Source: Desulfobacteraceae bacterium (GTDB lineage Bacteria > Desulfobacterota > Desulfobacteria > Desulfobacterales > Desulfolunaceae). Taken from it: 64,000 nucleotides of DNA. The DNA lies in the NCBI GenBank assembly GCA_013619155.1, contig JABXKT010000005.1:19296-83295 (forward strand), given 5' to 3'. Within the stretch, counting starts at the first letter, position 1. Each line of letters starts with the position of its first letter. Made by a program: the position numbers and the translations under genes. The notes below the pieces were generated by a model. The model did no database searches and had not been told where the DNA came from. It saw only the letters and a list, made by a program, of their open reading frames with translations. Of this stretch, positions 34,027 to 42,904 are shown piece by piece.

Positions 34027-35283
34027 ATGAGCGTAGAAGCGATAGTCGTTGAAATGGCAATCCAGGCAAAAAAAGCCGCACGCAAGGTGGCGACGGCAAG
34101 CACGGAACAGAAAAATCGTGTCCTCGCCTCCATCGCCGACAGGATCGAATCCCGGGCAGACCTTATTTATGCGGAGAATGGCAAAGATATTGAACGGGCT
34201 CGTGAGAGGGGCCTCTCTCCGGCCATGATCGATCGCCTGACTATCACCGCCGCCACCATCGCCTCTATGGCGGGGGGGCTACGCGATGTGATAGCCCTGG
34301 CCGACCCTGTGGGCGAGGTGACCTCACGTGAGGTACGCCCCAGTGGTATCGAGGTCTCCCGTGTCCGTATTCCCCTGGGGGTGATTGGTATGATCTACGA
34401 ATCACGCCCCAATGTCACCATCGATGCCGCTGGACTCTGCCTCAAAGCGGGCAATGCCATTATCTTGCGGGGCGGCTCCGAGGCGTTTCACTCCAATATG
34501 ATCCTCGCCGACTGCATTGGGGAGGCCTTGGAAGAGAACGGATTGCCCAAGGCGGTGGTTCAGCTCATTCCCATGAGGGATCGAGAGGCGGTTAATATCC
34601 TCCTCAAGCAGGAGTCCTCTATCGATGTGATGATTCCTCGAGGGGGAGAGAGCTTGATTCGTTTTGTGACGGCCAACTCGTTGATTCCGGTCCTCAAACA
34701 CTATAAGGGTGTATGTCACGTCTATGTGGATCGTGAGGCCGACCTGGAGAAGGCGACAGCGATCTGTATCAACTCCAAGGCCCAGCGTCCCGGTGTCTGT
34801 AACGCCATGGAGACGATGTTGGTACACAGGGATGTGGCCGCCGACTACCTACCCCTGGTGGGGGCCGCCTTGAAAGAGGCGGGGGTTACCATAAAGGGGT
34901 GCCCTGAAACCCGTCAGTACATCCCCTGGGCCGATGAAGCCGTGGAGGCTGACTGGCCCGCCGAGTATCTCGATCTCATCCTGGCGGTGAAGGTTGTGGG
35001 AAGTGTCGATGAGGCCCTGGATCATATCGCGGCGTACAACTCCGGTCATACCGAGTCCATCGTGACGAAAAATGAGGCCACGGCCCGGCGCTTTGTCCAG
35101 GGAGCCGACTCCTCGGCCGTGATGGTCAATACGTCTACCCGGTTTAACGACGGGGGCGAGTTGGGCCTCGGCGCCGAGATCGGTATCAGTACCTCCAAAC
35201 TTCACGCCTTCGGTCCCATGGGACTCGAAGAGCTAACAAGCCGAAAGTTCGTGGTCTATGGCGACGGACAGGTTCGGCGCTAA
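34027..35283 (+). CDS. proA: Glutamate-5-semialdehyde dehydrogenase
   Basis: ProA reduces glutamyl-5-phosphate with NADPH in proline synthesis. Features are PLGVIGMIYESRPNVTIDAAGLCLKAGNA-type core (seen as GVIGMIYESRPNVT), ILRGGSEAFHSN, and the catalytic cysteine in AQRPGVCNAMETML. The C-terminal part has VNTSTRFNDGGELGLGAEIG. I start at ATG 34027, where AGGGAG is nine bases upstream; an in-frame GTG two codons earlier lacks proper spacing. Length is 418 residues. Confidence 0.97.
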   Translation: MSVEAIVVEMAIQAKKAARKVATASTEQKNRVLASIADRIESRADLIYAENGKDIERARERGLSPAMIDRLTITAATIASMAGGLRDVIALADPVGEVTSREVRPSGIEVSRVRIPLGVIGMIYESRPNVTIDAAGLCLKAGNAIILRGGSEAFHSNMILADCIGEALEENGLPKAVVQLIPMRDREAVNILLKQESSIDVMIPRGGESLIRFVTANSLIPVLKHYKGVCHVYVDREADLEKATAICINSKAQRPGVCNAMETMLVHRDVAADYLPLVGAALKEAGVTIKGCPETRQYIPWADEAVEADWPAEYLDLILAVKVVGSVDEALDHIAAYNSGHTESIVTKNEATARRFVQGADSSAVMVNTSTRFNDGGELGLGAEIGISTSKLHAFGPMGLEELTSRKFVVYGDGQVRR

Positions 35284-35296
35284 CCACTGGTAGGGT

Positions 35297-35986
35297 ATGG
35301 ACACGAATCAGAGCACGAGTCGTCACAGACGGGTGGTTATTTTTGGTGGAACCTTCAACCCGGTTCATCGGGCTCACACCCATGTGGTGAAAGAGATTCT
35401 GAGGCTCATGGGACCCGATAGGCTCTATGTGGTCCCCGCAGCGGTACCTCCCCATAAACGGGGGCGGGATCTCGTCTCTACCCATCATCGCGTGGCCATG
35501 CTGGAAATGGCCATGGCGCACCTGCCCGTGATTCTCTCCGATGTGGAGCTGAAGCGGGAGGGGCCATCGTTTACCGTAGATACCGTGCGTACCCTTCGTC
35601 ATGAGGTGGAAGGCGCGGAGATGTATCTCACCATGGGTGTGGACGCTTTTTTTGAGTTTCACACCTGGCGGGATGATAAACTTATTTTATCCATGGCCGG
35701 ACTTATCGTGGTGACACGACCGGGCGTTGGGTATGGCGCAGATTTGCCCCGTGATGTCATGGGGCGTTATCTGACCGATCGGATCGATCCGGGATACACC
35801 TGGGATGAAGAGAGTCGATGTTTTGTGCATCCCTTGCTGTGCAGGATTGTTCCCCTGACAGTGGCCCTTGTCTCCCCCCTCTCCTCCACGGACGTCCGAA
35901 CTTGCATTGAACAGGGAGACCGACCGACGGCTCTACTCCATCCGAAGGTTCTCCGTTACATAGAAGATAAAGGATTGTACAGATGA
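35297..35986 (+). CDS. nadD: Nicotinate-nucleotide adenylyltransferase
   Basis: NadD makes deamido-NAD from nicotinate mononucleotide and ATP. The nucleotide-binding start is IFGGTFNPVHRAHTHVV (the GxFxPxHxGH class) and the C-terminal ISSTxxR class motif appears as SPLSSTDVRTC. PAAVPPHK near residue 50 is also typical. Length is 229 residues. It begins 13 bases after proA and overlaps rsfS by four bases. Confidence 0.95.
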   Translation: MDTNQSTSRHRRVVIFGGTFNPVHRAHTHVVKEILRLMGPDRLYVVPAAVPPHKRGRDLVSTHHRVAMLEMAMAHLPVILSDVELKREGPSFTVDTVRTLRHEVEGAEMYLTMGVDAFFEFHTWRDDKLILSMAGLIVVTRPGVGYGADLPRDVMGRYLTDRIDPGYTWDEESRCFVHPLLCRIVPLTVALVSPLSSTDVRTCIEQGDRPTALLHPKVLRYIEDKGLYR

Positions 35987-36339
35987 CCCAAGAGCTGGAT
36001 CCCCGCATCGTTTCAATAATCAAGGCGGTTAAGGGACGTAAAGCAGACGATATTAAGGTTCTGGATGTAAGAGGTCTTACCACTTACACCGACATGTTCA
36101 TTTTGGCCACCGCGCGCTCTACTCGTCAGGCGTCGGCCATCGCTGAATACATCAAAGTGGAGCTGAAAAAAGAGAATATCACTCCCCTGACCGTGGATGG
36201 CCTCTCCGAAGGCACCTGGGTGCTTCTCGATTACGGTGATGTGATTGTTCACATCTTCTACGAGGAGACCCGGAACTACTACGATTTGGATGGCCTCTGG
36301 GCCGATGGTACCGTGATCGATCACGATGGCATGGAGTAG
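35983..36339 (+). CDS. rsfS: Ribosomal silencing factor RsfS
   Basis: RsfS binds uL14 on the large subunit and blocks subunit joining in starved cells. The 118-residue protein shows the family signatures DDIKVLDVRGLTTYTDMFIL, ATARSTRQASAIAEYI, EGTWVLLDYGDVIVHIF and YYDLDGLWADG. It overlaps nadD by four bases (ATGA), the conserved nadD-rsfS arrangement, and is followed by a terminator. Confidence 0.96.
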   Translation: MTQELDPRIVSIIKAVKGRKADDIKVLDVRGLTTYTDMFILATARSTRQASAIAEYIKVELKKENITPLTVDGLSEGTWVLLDYGDVIVHIFYEETRNYYDLDGLWADGTVIDHDGME

Positions 36340-36361
36340 TGCCGACCATGATTGCATAATG

Positions 36362-36386
36362 AGGGTGCCTGCGGGCACCCTTTTTG
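36362..36386 (+). terminator. Intrinsic terminator after rsfS
   Basis: GGGTGCC (36363-36369), loop TGCG, GGCACCC (36374-36380) and five T. Confidence 0.88.
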
Positions 36387-36402
36387 CGTTTTTGGGGGGG
36401 GC

Positions 36403-36466
36403 ATCCAGTGCATTCACCTGGATTCGAGGGGCTGAGTCTTTAGGCTGCCTGCGGCCTGTTTTTTTG
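36403..36466 (+). promoter_or_regulatory. Two hairpins in the gpmI leader
   Basis: ATCCAG/CTGGAT (36403-36423) is followed by AGGC/GCCT (36442-36457) and seven T. The second resembles a weak terminator only 30 bases before the gpmI start, so attenuation is conceivable. Confidence 0.35.
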
Positions 36467-36495
36467 GCTTCGTTTGAAACAATTAAGGAGAGACC

Positions 36496-37926
36496 ATGAC
36501 AACTGTTCGACCCTGTATGTTGATGATACTGGACGGCTGGGGCATCCGTGAAGAGGCCGAGGCCAACGCCGTGAAAGAGGCTCAGACACCGAATCTTGAC
36601 GCCTTGATGGCGATGTATGTGGTCTACCAGACCCTCCTGCGCATCGACCGCTCCATCGACGATGGCTCTTTTTTCGATAATGCGGCCCTGGCGTCGGCCA
36701 TGGGTGCGGCCAAAGGGGGCGGGACCACCCTCCACCTGATGGGTCTCCTCTCCGATGGGGGAGTCCACAGTCAGATGACCCATCTCATGGCCTTGGTGCG
36801 TATGGCCCACAGGAGAGGGGTGGAGAGGATTCGTATCCATGTTATCTTGGATGGTCGGGATACCCCACCGAAGAGTGGCAAAGGGTATCTAAAGACCTTG
36901 GACGCCTTCCTCGATGGTTTCCCCAATGCCCGCATCGCCACCCTCTGTGGCCGTTTCTATGCCATGGATCGCGACACCCGATGGGAGCGCACCGAGACGG
37001 CCTACCGTCTCTACACCGAAGGGGTGGGGATCTCCGAGACGAATGCCATGGATGCCGTGGCGCATGCCTATGGGCGGGGGGAGACCGATGAGTTCGTGAC
37101 GGCCATCACCCTGAGGACTGAAGGGGGGACCCTCGCCGATGGCGATGCCCTTATCTTCTTTAACTTCCGCGCCGACCGTGCCCGGCAGATCACCCGGGCC
37201 TTTACCGTTGCCGATTTTGATGGATTTTCCCGAAAAAAGGTTCCCCATTTTGCCTCTTATGTCTGTATGTCTCTCTACGAGACCGGTTTTGATTTGCCCC
37301 TGGCCTTTGGTCCCCAGCCCATGGATGACATCCTTGGGGAGGTGGTGAGCCGGGCCGGTCACTCCCAGCTGCGTATCGCCGAGACCGAAAAATATGCCCA
37401 CGTCACCTACTTCTTCAATGGCGGTGAGGAGAGCCCCTTTAACGCGGAGGAGCGCTGCCTGATTCCCTCCCCACGCGAGTTTGCCACCTACGACCTGGTT
37501 CCCGAGATGAGCGCCGTGGCCGTTACCGAGGCCCTCATCGAGGCGATTCGGACAAAAGAGCACTCACTTATCGTCGTGAACTTGGCCAATATGGATATGG
37601 TGGGGCATACCGGTATCCTCTCTGCGGCCATCACGGCCGTGGAGACTGTGGATGCCTGTGTGGGCCGTATCGTCAACGCATTTCAGTCCAAAGGCGGTGC
37701 CCTTCTCGTTACCGCCGATCACGGGAACTCCGAGCAGATGGGAGATGGGAACGGGGGGGCTCATACCGCCCATACCCTTAACCCCGTCCCCTTGATCCTC
37801 GTGGATGATACCCGGAAAGATGCCTTCCTGAAGTCCGGTAGGCTCGCCGATGTGGCCCCCACCCTTCTGGGTCTCATGGGGCTTGCCGCACCGGAGGCAA
37901 TGACGGGCGAGTCCCTCATCGCTTAG
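36496..37926 (+). CDS. gpmI: 2,3-bisphosphoglycerate-independent phosphoglycerate mutase, missing the catalytic-Ser loop
   Basis: GpmI interconverts 3- and 2-phosphoglycerate through a phosphoserine in the motif GNSEVGH. This copy starts normally (MLMILDGWGIREE, PNLDALMAMY) but jumps straight to VVYQTLLRIDRSIDDGSFF, so about 34 residues including the GNSEVGH serine loop are absent. Length is 476 against the usual 505-515. All other metal ligands are visible: DGWG, MDMVGHTG, TADHGNSEQMG and AHTAHT. The frame is intact across the junction (near base 36620). As it stands the enzyme should be inactive. An assembly deletion or a real lesion are both possible. AAGGAGA precedes the ATG. Confidence 0.92.
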   Translation: MTTVRPCMLMILDGWGIREEAEANAVKEAQTPNLDALMAMYVVYQTLLRIDRSIDDGSFFDNAALASAMGAAKGGGTTLHLMGLLSDGGVHSQMTHLMALVRMAHRRGVERIRIHVILDGRDTPPKSGKGYLKTLDAFLDGFPNARIATLCGRFYAMDRDTRWERTETAYRLYTEGVGISETNAMDAVAHAYGRGETDEFVTAITLRTEGGTLADGDALIFFNFRADRARQITRAFTVADFDGFSRKKVPHFASYVCMSLYETGFDLPLAFGPQPMDDILGEVVSRAGHSQLRIAETEKYAHVTYFFNGGEESPFNAEERCLIPSPREFATYDLVPEMSAVAVTEALIEAIRTKEHSLIVVNLANMDMVGHTGILSAAITAVETVDACVGRIVNAFQSKGGALLVTADHGNSEQMGDGNGGAHTAHTLNPVPLILVDDTRKDAFLKSGRLADVAPTLLGLMGLAAPEAMTGESLIA

Positions 37927-37977
37927 TACCGGCGGGCGGGGTATCGTCGGGGCCTCCTGTATCCGACCTATTGTCAC

Positions 37978-38025
37978 TCTTAAAGGGTCTCTTTTCCCTC
38001 GGTTTGACCCTTTAAGACGTTTTTA
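37978..38025 (+). terminator. Intrinsic terminator after gpmI
   Basis: A perfect 12-bp stem, TCTTAAAGGGTC (37978-37989) with GACCCTTTAAGA (38006-38017), then CG and TTTTT. Confidence 0.9.
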
Positions 38026-38089
38026 TCTTGCGGCTTTGTAGTCGGGGAGGTAAATTCCTCTCTTTGCACATCAAAAGAGGAGAGAGGGC

Positions 38090-38611
38090 ATGGCATTTTT
38101 GACAGATCTTGAGTTTATGAAGGATTTCATCACCGGTAATCGGGTTCCCATCGTCGGTTCCGAATTCAATCGCCAGAAGGTGGAGCAGTATCTTGTGGAG
38201 GTGTTGGGCTATGAAAAGAGTGCCGTGGAGGTGGATCGGAGGCTTGAGTTCACCGCCGCCGGTGAGCCGTGGATGGCCACACTCGACCTCGTGGTGTACT
38301 CAGGGGCTGCACCGGTTATGGTGATTAAATGTGCCGCGGGCTCCCTGGGGTCTCGGGAGAAAGAGGCGGCATCCGCCGCCCGCATCGCCTTTGATAGACC
38401 GGTTCCCCTCGCAGTGGTCTCCGATGGAGACACCGCCCTCCTCTTCGATACCCTCACCCGTAAGCAGATTGGCCAGGGCCTTGCCGCCATCCCCACCCCC
38501 GCCCAGGCCCACGGGATGGTCGCCACCCCTTTGGAGCCCCTGGATGCCCGAGATATGGAGCGCGCTCGCATCGTCTTCCGCTCTTATGATTCGATGAATA
38601 TTAATAAATAG
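38090..38611 (+). CDS. Stand-alone HsdR N-terminal-like domain protein with altered active site
   Basis: A 173-residue protein resembling the N-terminal nuclease-like domain of type I restriction R subunits (HSDR_N_2 type). NRQKVEQYLVEVLGYEKSAVEVDRRLEF is the kind of start seen there (shown only in part: QKVEQYLVEVLGY). TLDLVVYSGAAPVMVIKCAAG matches the PD-(D/E)xK core position: the Asp is present, but the usual (E/D)xK reads KCA, so the nuclease centre looks lost. No helicase, HsdM or HsdS gene is nearby. GGAGAGAGG lies upstream of the ATG. The function is unknown; it may be a nucleic-acid binding relic. Confidence 0.65.
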   Translation: MAFLTDLEFMKDFITGNRVPIVGSEFNRQKVEQYLVEVLGYEKSAVEVDRRLEFTAAGEPWMATLDLVVYSGAAPVMVIKCAAGSLGSREKEAASAARIAFDRPVPLAVVSDGDTALLFDTLTRKQIGQGLAAIPTPAQAHGMVATPLEPLDARDMERARIVFRSYDSMNINK

Positions 38612-38667
38612 GGTTCGCATGAGAGCCCTCGTAATCATTTTTTTAAAATGTTGGGTAAGGTATTAGC

Positions 38668-38885
38668 GATGCCTCCGGCGGCCTTGCCGGGGTCCAACCT
38701 TTTGAAACGGTTACCAAACATGTTTTTTATGGCAGGGACACACGCCTGTAAGACGTTTTTTTAGTGAATGAGAAGGGCCTTTGGCTCTTCTCATTCACAA
38801 CGTGGGGTCCAGGGGCGGCAAAGCCGCTTAGGCAAAAAATTCCCTGGCCGCCGGAGGCCTTTTTTTTTCCACTGTGGCCATGGAC
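38668..38885. repeat. Dispersed intergenic repeat, copy with a 16-bp hairpin
   Basis: GCCTCCGGCGGCC (38670-38682) and its inverse GGCCGCCGGAGGC (about 38847-38859) bound the unit. The central stem is 38764-38779 with 38783-38798, loop TTT, with one G-T wobble. CAGGCGTGTGT and AAAACGTCTTACAGG-type modules appear in inverse order, as does CCACTGTGGCCATGGACGGC, a variant of the unit's outer end. Confidence 0.82.
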
Positions 38886-38911
38886 GGCACGCACGTCTCG
38901 CCTCTTTAAAC

Positions 38912-38955
38912 AAAAAAAGCCCCCCTGCATAAAATCATGCCGGGGGGCTTTTTCG
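38912..38955. terminator. Terminator of the zinc-ribbon gene
   Basis: AGCCCCCC and GGGGGGCT arms with inner GCAT/ATGC pairing, an A7 run on the left and five T on the right. It serves the minus-strand gene that ends at 38980. Confidence 0.9.
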
Positions 38956-38979
38956 TTTATATCAGAGGGTGGGGACGTT

Positions 38980-39660
38980 TTAGACGCCGGCCACCTCTTT
39001 GCCGCAGTGTTTGCATATTTTTGCCTGCCTCTTGATGATCTCGGCACAGAAGGGGCAATCTCGGGTGAAGCAGCGCTCATGAATTTTTTTCATGGCTTCA
39101 TTGACGGTCTCCTGGAGTTTGGCCATGCCGAACTTGGTGTTTCTCAGGAAATCGATGGCCTCGGTGTCGGCAAGGTCTCCGAGCATCTCGGCGGCCTTGA
39201 TGCGAACCCGACCCGGTTCCGTGGCATCCATGGTCATCTTGAGGATCTGGACGAGATCCTTATTGACGTAGCAGTCTGCGAGGATGGAGAACCCGGATTT
39301 GATCGCCTCATCCTGGGCGGCCTGATGGGCCACGGTCTCATCGGTGATGATTTGACCTTCGCCACCCATGTGGCTGAAGACGGGCAGGAGTTCATAGTTT
39401 TCGGTGCCGGGATAATTCATGCAGCGGTAGGAGGATTTGTGGCCCACCTGCTCCATGAGCTCTTCCCAGCCGTTTTTGAACAGGGAACATTCATCATTAA
39501 AGCAGATAAAGAGAAAGGGCTCTCCCCAACCGAGGCCGTCTCCACAGGTGATTTGGGGCACTTCCCAGACCTGCATCTCTTGATTGCAGTGGGGGCAATG
39601 GGGCTTTTTCAATGCCATGACTCTTTCTAGAGCTTCTTCGCGGGTTTCGATATGCATCAT
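38980..39660 (-). CDS. Zinc-ribbon protein with HEAT-like middle
   Basis: A 226-residue cytoplasmic protein. An N-terminal zinc-binding region (CPHCNQEMQVWEVPQITCG and FICFNDECSLF) and a C-terminal zinc ribbon (CPFCAEIIKRQAKICKHCG) flank a helical middle (RVRIKAAEMLGDLADTEAID) that looks like one or two HEAT-type repeats. No enzymatic motif is seen. AGGGAG lies just upstream of the paired ATG ATG. It stands alone. Function unknown; the zinc ribbons suggest nucleic-acid or protein binding. Confidence 0.78.
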   Translation of the reverse strand: MMHIETREEALERVMALKKPHCPHCNQEMQVWEVPQITCGDGLGWGEPFLFICFNDECSLFKNGWEELMEQVGHKSSYRCMNYPGTENYELLPVFSHMGGEGQIITDETVAHQAAQDEAIKSGFSILADCYVNKDLVQILKMTMDATEPGRVRIKAAEMLGDLADTEAIDFLRNTKFGMAKLQETVNEAMKKIHERCFTRDCPFCAEIIKRQAKICKHCGKEVAGV

Positions 39661-39830
39661 ACACTCCCTAATCTCGCTGTTATATCTTCATTCCCTGCCG
39701 CTTTCCAACAAGGATATCACTTTTATTGATGAATCTGATCAGCCTAAATAGTAACGCCCCATGGGCATTTGTCAATAGCGGCGCCCATCAAATGACCCTG
39801 GGGTCTGTCTGGCCCTATCACTCCGTAGTG

Positions 39831-39844
39831 ACACGTCGACGTGT
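39831..39844. repeat. Perfect 14-bp palindrome ACACGTCGACGTGT
   Basis: It lies in the gap between the zinc-ribbon gene and the YkgJ gene, just after a CACT-CCGT-AGTG hairpin. The remainder of the 255-bp gap shows nothing recognisable. Confidence 0.4.
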
Positions 39845-39915
39845 GTAACAACGGTGTGTCAGGGCATATTGGGGCGGTGGCTTTCCTCCTTTCTTGTGTG
39901 GCGTCGCCGTAGAGT

Positions 39916-40593
39916 CTATCCCTTTCTCTGTTGAATCATCTCCATGATTTTTCCCACGGCCTCCCGGTGGGGCGGGGGCACCATGAGCACCTGGGCGGGG
40001 CGATTGGCGATGAAGTGTGTGAAAGGTGGGGTGAGGGTCTCGGCCTCATGGGCCGCCTGATTGGCCCTCTCCTCGAGGAGGATGAGGGTATCGGTGAGGT
40101 TGCCCGTAAGGCCCTTGTCGTCGGTGTGTTCGATGTACTGCATGAGGGCGTTGTTGATGGTCAGGGTGAGGTCGTTCATTTCGGCAAACCCGCTTGTCTC
40201 GCAGCGGTTCTTGGAGACCATGCTACGACAGGCAAAAGGGCGGGCCTCGTAAACCTCACAGAGCCCCTCATCAGAGAGGAGGGGGCAGGCTCCCCAGCCG
40301 GGGTCGCTGGGCTCTTCGGGAACCTCGTCTCCGGCCATGCACATGTCGGTGAGGCCGTTGACGGTATATGTGGGAATTTGGCGGGGGGCCTGGGCCTTTT
40401 TCTTCACGCCATCCATGAGGTGGGGGGCGGTGGATGAGATCCAGTCGTAAAGGCGTCGCCCTTCGAGGGTGGTGAGGGTGACGTTTCGTGTGCAGCACGT
40501 GGCGCAGCCTCGGGCGCAGGCCCATGTCTCTTCGCTCATCTCTTCTGCGTGGATCTGGTAGATGATATCAAGGGTCTTGAACCGGGTCTCCAT
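39916..40593 (-). CDS. YkgJ family cysteine cluster protein
   Basis: A 225-residue protein of the YkgJ/CxxCxxxC cluster family, thought to bind zinc or iron. The cysteines are in WACARGCATCCTRNV, then ACPLLSDEGLCEVYEARPFACR, where the C-x(n)-Y-x-x-R-P-x-x-C arrangement is the family core. GGAG lies seven bases upstream of the ATG. It is divergent from the DUF362 gene. No specific reaction is known for this family. Confidence 0.82.
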   Translation of the reverse strand: METRFKTLDIIYQIHAEEMSEETWACARGCATCCTRNVTLTTLEGRRLYDWISSTAPHLMDGVKKKAQAPRQIPTYTVNGLTDMCMAGDEVPEEPSDPGWGACPLLSDEGLCEVYEARPFACRSMVSKNRCETSGFAEMNDLTLTINNALMQYIEHTDDKGLTGNLTDTLILLEERANQAAHEAETLTPPFTHFIANRPAQVLMVPPPHREAVGKIMEMIQQRKG

Positions 40594-40958
40594 GGCAAAT
40601 CTCCTCTATTGTAAGGGGGTTCCCCTGGGGCATGGTTGTTTTTAATGCCCGCATGGGAACAACACGTTCTCTTACTTGAAGCGGCGTAGGTGCTGTGGCA
40701 TAGTGGCCCATGCCGGATGGATGGAACGGTGGCCCTGGGCTTCCGTTGTCTTTCACCACCGCCTCTTCTTCGGTTGAAGGAAGAGGTAGCGCGTCCGCCC
40801 CGCCGGGGGGATACCGGGCTGTTGTGAGTCATCCAGATGCATCTGCCGTGGAAGGAGGCGCCTTCGTGTCACCTTCCGCGGCTTATTTTCTTGTAGCCGT
40901 CTACGACGTATCGACGTAACAGGTTATGATCCCTTGACGCAATGAAAAAGGAGATTCC
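40594..40958. other. Divergent spacer between the YkgJ and DUF362 genes
   Basis: About 365 bases with no supported gene. It holds one stem-loop, CCTCTTC/GAAGAGG (40762-40786). Short open frames exist but lack start signals and family likeness. Confidence 0.45.
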
Positions 40959-42098
40959 ATGACTTCCACTGTGTACCAGATTGACTTACGTGCCACCTTT
41001 CAGGAGAGTCTACCCGAAAAATTGGGTCGATTGATGACCACCGCAGGTCTCGCAGAGATCCTCGATGCCCATGCCCTGACCGCCGTGAAGATCCATTTCG
41101 GGGAGAAGGGCAACACCGCCTTTATCAACCCTGTCTTTGTGCGAAAGATCATCGAGGAGATTAAGGCCACGGGCGCCTCCCCCTTCTTGACCGATACCAA
41201 CACCCTCTATGCCGGGACCCGTAGTGACACGCCCTCCCACCTGGCTACCGCCGTTGAAAATGGGTTTGCCTATTCTGTGGTGGGGGCCCCTGTCATTATC
41301 GCCGATGGCCTTCGTGGTCGCAGTGATGAGGAGGTGGCATTGAATGCCACCCATGTGAAAACCGCCTATGTCGGCTCCGATATTTACCACGCCGATGCCT
41401 TGGTGGTGCTCTCCCACTTCAAGGGGCATAAGCTCACCGGATTTGGCGGGGCCCTTAAAAACCTGGGTATGGGGTGTGCCTCGAGGCGTGGAAAGCTGGC
41501 CCAGCACTCCACTGTGAGTCCCAAGGTGAAGCGAAAGAAGTGTATCGGCTGCGGCCTCTGTGCCTCCCACTGCCCGGTGGGGGCCATCACCGTGACAGAT
41601 AAGAAGGCCTCTATTGACCCCGAGGCCTGTATCGGTTGCGGGGATTGTATCATCGTCTGTCCCACAGGCGCCGTTCAGGTCCAGTGGAATCAGTCGGTGC
41701 CTATCTTTTTGGAGACCATGGTGGAGTACGCCAAGGCGGCCCTGACGGGTAAGGCGGGGAAAACCCTTTTTGTCAGCTTTATTACCAATGTGTCCCCCTT
41801 ATGCGACTGCATTGCCCACAGCGATGTGCCCATCGTCCCCGATATCGGTATCGTCGCCTCCACGGACCCTGTGGCCCTGGATCAGGCCTGTGTCGATCTC
41901 GTCAACGCCCAGTCGGCCAATCCCGGCTCCAGCCTCACGGTGAATACCGGACCCGGTGAGGATAAATTCAAGGGTCTGCATCCCCAGGTGGAGTGGCCAC
42001 TTCAGCTTGCCTACGCCGAAGCGTTGGGCATTGGGTCCCGTGACTATGAACTGGTGAAGCTCGAGTCCAAGGGACTTCAAATCAAGATCCAGGCCTAA
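40959..42098 (+). CDS. DUF362 iron-sulfur protein
   Basis: A 379-residue protein with a DUF362 core interrupted by two [4Fe-4S] ferredoxin motifs: CIGCGLCASHCPVG (about residues 189-202) and CIGCGDCIIVCPTG (about 221-234). Before them are KIHFGEKGNTAFINP and SHFKGHKLTGFGGALKNLGMG, and after them STDPVALDQACVDLVN, all typical of DUF362. Members are found widely in anaerobes and are presumed electron-transfer or Fe-S handling proteins. AAGGAG precedes the ATG. It is monocistronic. Confidence 0.9.
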   Translation: MTSTVYQIDLRATFQESLPEKLGRLMTTAGLAEILDAHALTAVKIHFGEKGNTAFINPVFVRKIIEEIKATGASPFLTDTNTLYAGTRSDTPSHLATAVENGFAYSVVGAPVIIADGLRGRSDEEVALNATHVKTAYVGSDIYHADALVVLSHFKGHKLTGFGGALKNLGMGCASRRGKLAQHSTVSPKVKRKKCIGCGLCASHCPVGAITVTDKKASIDPEACIGCGDCIIVCPTGAVQVQWNQSVPIFLETMVEYAKAALTGKAGKTLFVSFITNVSPLCDCIAHSDVPIVPDIGIVASTDPVALDQACVDLVNAQSANPGSSLTVNTGPGEDKFKGLHPQVEWPLQLAYAEALGIGSRDYELVKLESKGLQIKIQA

Positions 42099-42225
42099 GA
42101 AGGGGCCTGGCATGGGGAAAAGGTCGATCTGTGCCGAACCATACCGCGTGATGGTCGGCTTTAAATAAAAATGCCCGTTTCTCTGGGCCCGTATATCGCC
42201 TGAGGGGTGTGGCGAGGAGGAAATT

Positions 42226-42525
42226 ATGGTTCTGTTTTTGGCCGCTGTGGGGCTGGTTCTATTTTTTGGCGGGATTGCCGCCATTATCTGTGAACCGCCC
42301 AAGGGAAAATTGAAGTTTATCGCCTTGGTGATATTTATCGGGACCGTCTTACTGGGAGGGGCGAGTCTTGTCGATTATAAGGAGGATCTCTATCGCGCCA
42401 GCCATCGGGTGGGGTGGGACTCCGTGGAGGCCGTCGAGGGGCACCCCCCCATAAAGATTGGAGAGAAATGGTATAAGATCAAGCTGATTGAAACCACGAG
42501 GCCCGATGCGGTGGGGCGGGGGTAG
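42226..42525 (+). CDS. Small two-helix membrane protein
   Basis: A 99-residue protein with two predicted membrane helices (LFLAAVGLVLFFGGIAAII and FIALVIFIGTVLLGGASLV) and a short C-terminal soluble part. GAGGAGG lies just upstream of the ATG, which supports it as a real gene. I do not recognise the family, and the neighbours (DUF362, DUF503) give no hint. Confidence 0.65.
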   Translation: MVLFLAAVGLVLFFGGIAAIICEPPKGKLKFIALVIFIGTVLLGGASLVDYKEDLYRASHRVGWDSVEAVEGHPPIKIGEKWYKIKLIETTRPDAVGRG

Positions 42526-42577
42526 ATAGCGTATCTGGATCCAGGGCCGATGATTCGGCCCATGGGAAACGGTGGCT

Positions 42578-42865
42578 TCAGAAATGAATGATCTCCATCT
42601 CCGAGTCCGTGATTACGGCGAGGCTCCAGCTCTCCACGGCATCGATAATCTTATCCAGGCGTGCATTGATCAGGCGGCTATCGTTTCCCACGATGGTGAT
42701 TCCCACCTCCGCACTCTGGTGGCGGTCGTTGAGATCTGTCTCGGCGGCCGCGGCCTGATAGTTGCTCTGGACGCGGCCGATGATCGCCTTCACCACCTTT
42801 CGTTTCTCTTTCAGGCTGGTCACCCCGAAGAGCCTGAAATGCATCTTAAGAACACCGACAACCAT
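42578..42865 (-). CDS. DUF503 family protein
   Basis: A 95-residue protein of the DUF503 family (YlxP-like). Features are MVVGVLKMHFRL at the start, SLKEKRKVVKAIIGRVQSNY, VGITIVGNDSRLINARLDKI and a C-terminal strand. Members have a ferredoxin-like fold and are often encoded near rbfA and infB, which is not the case here. ATG 42865 is chosen because AGGAG is eight bases upstream. Confidence 0.88.
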   Translation of the reverse strand: MVVGVLKMHFRLFGVTSLKEKRKVVKAIIGRVQSNYQAAAAETDLNDRHQSAEVGITIVGNDSRLINARLDKIIDAVESWSLAVITDSEMEIIHF

Positions 42866-42904
42866 GGTCAATTCTCCTCTCGTCGTGAAATCCGTTTTTC
42901 AACT

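Noticed and set aside
40710..40919. 69-codon frame in the YkgJ-DUF362 spacer
   Set aside because: No ribosome-binding site, low-complexity composition and no recognisable family.
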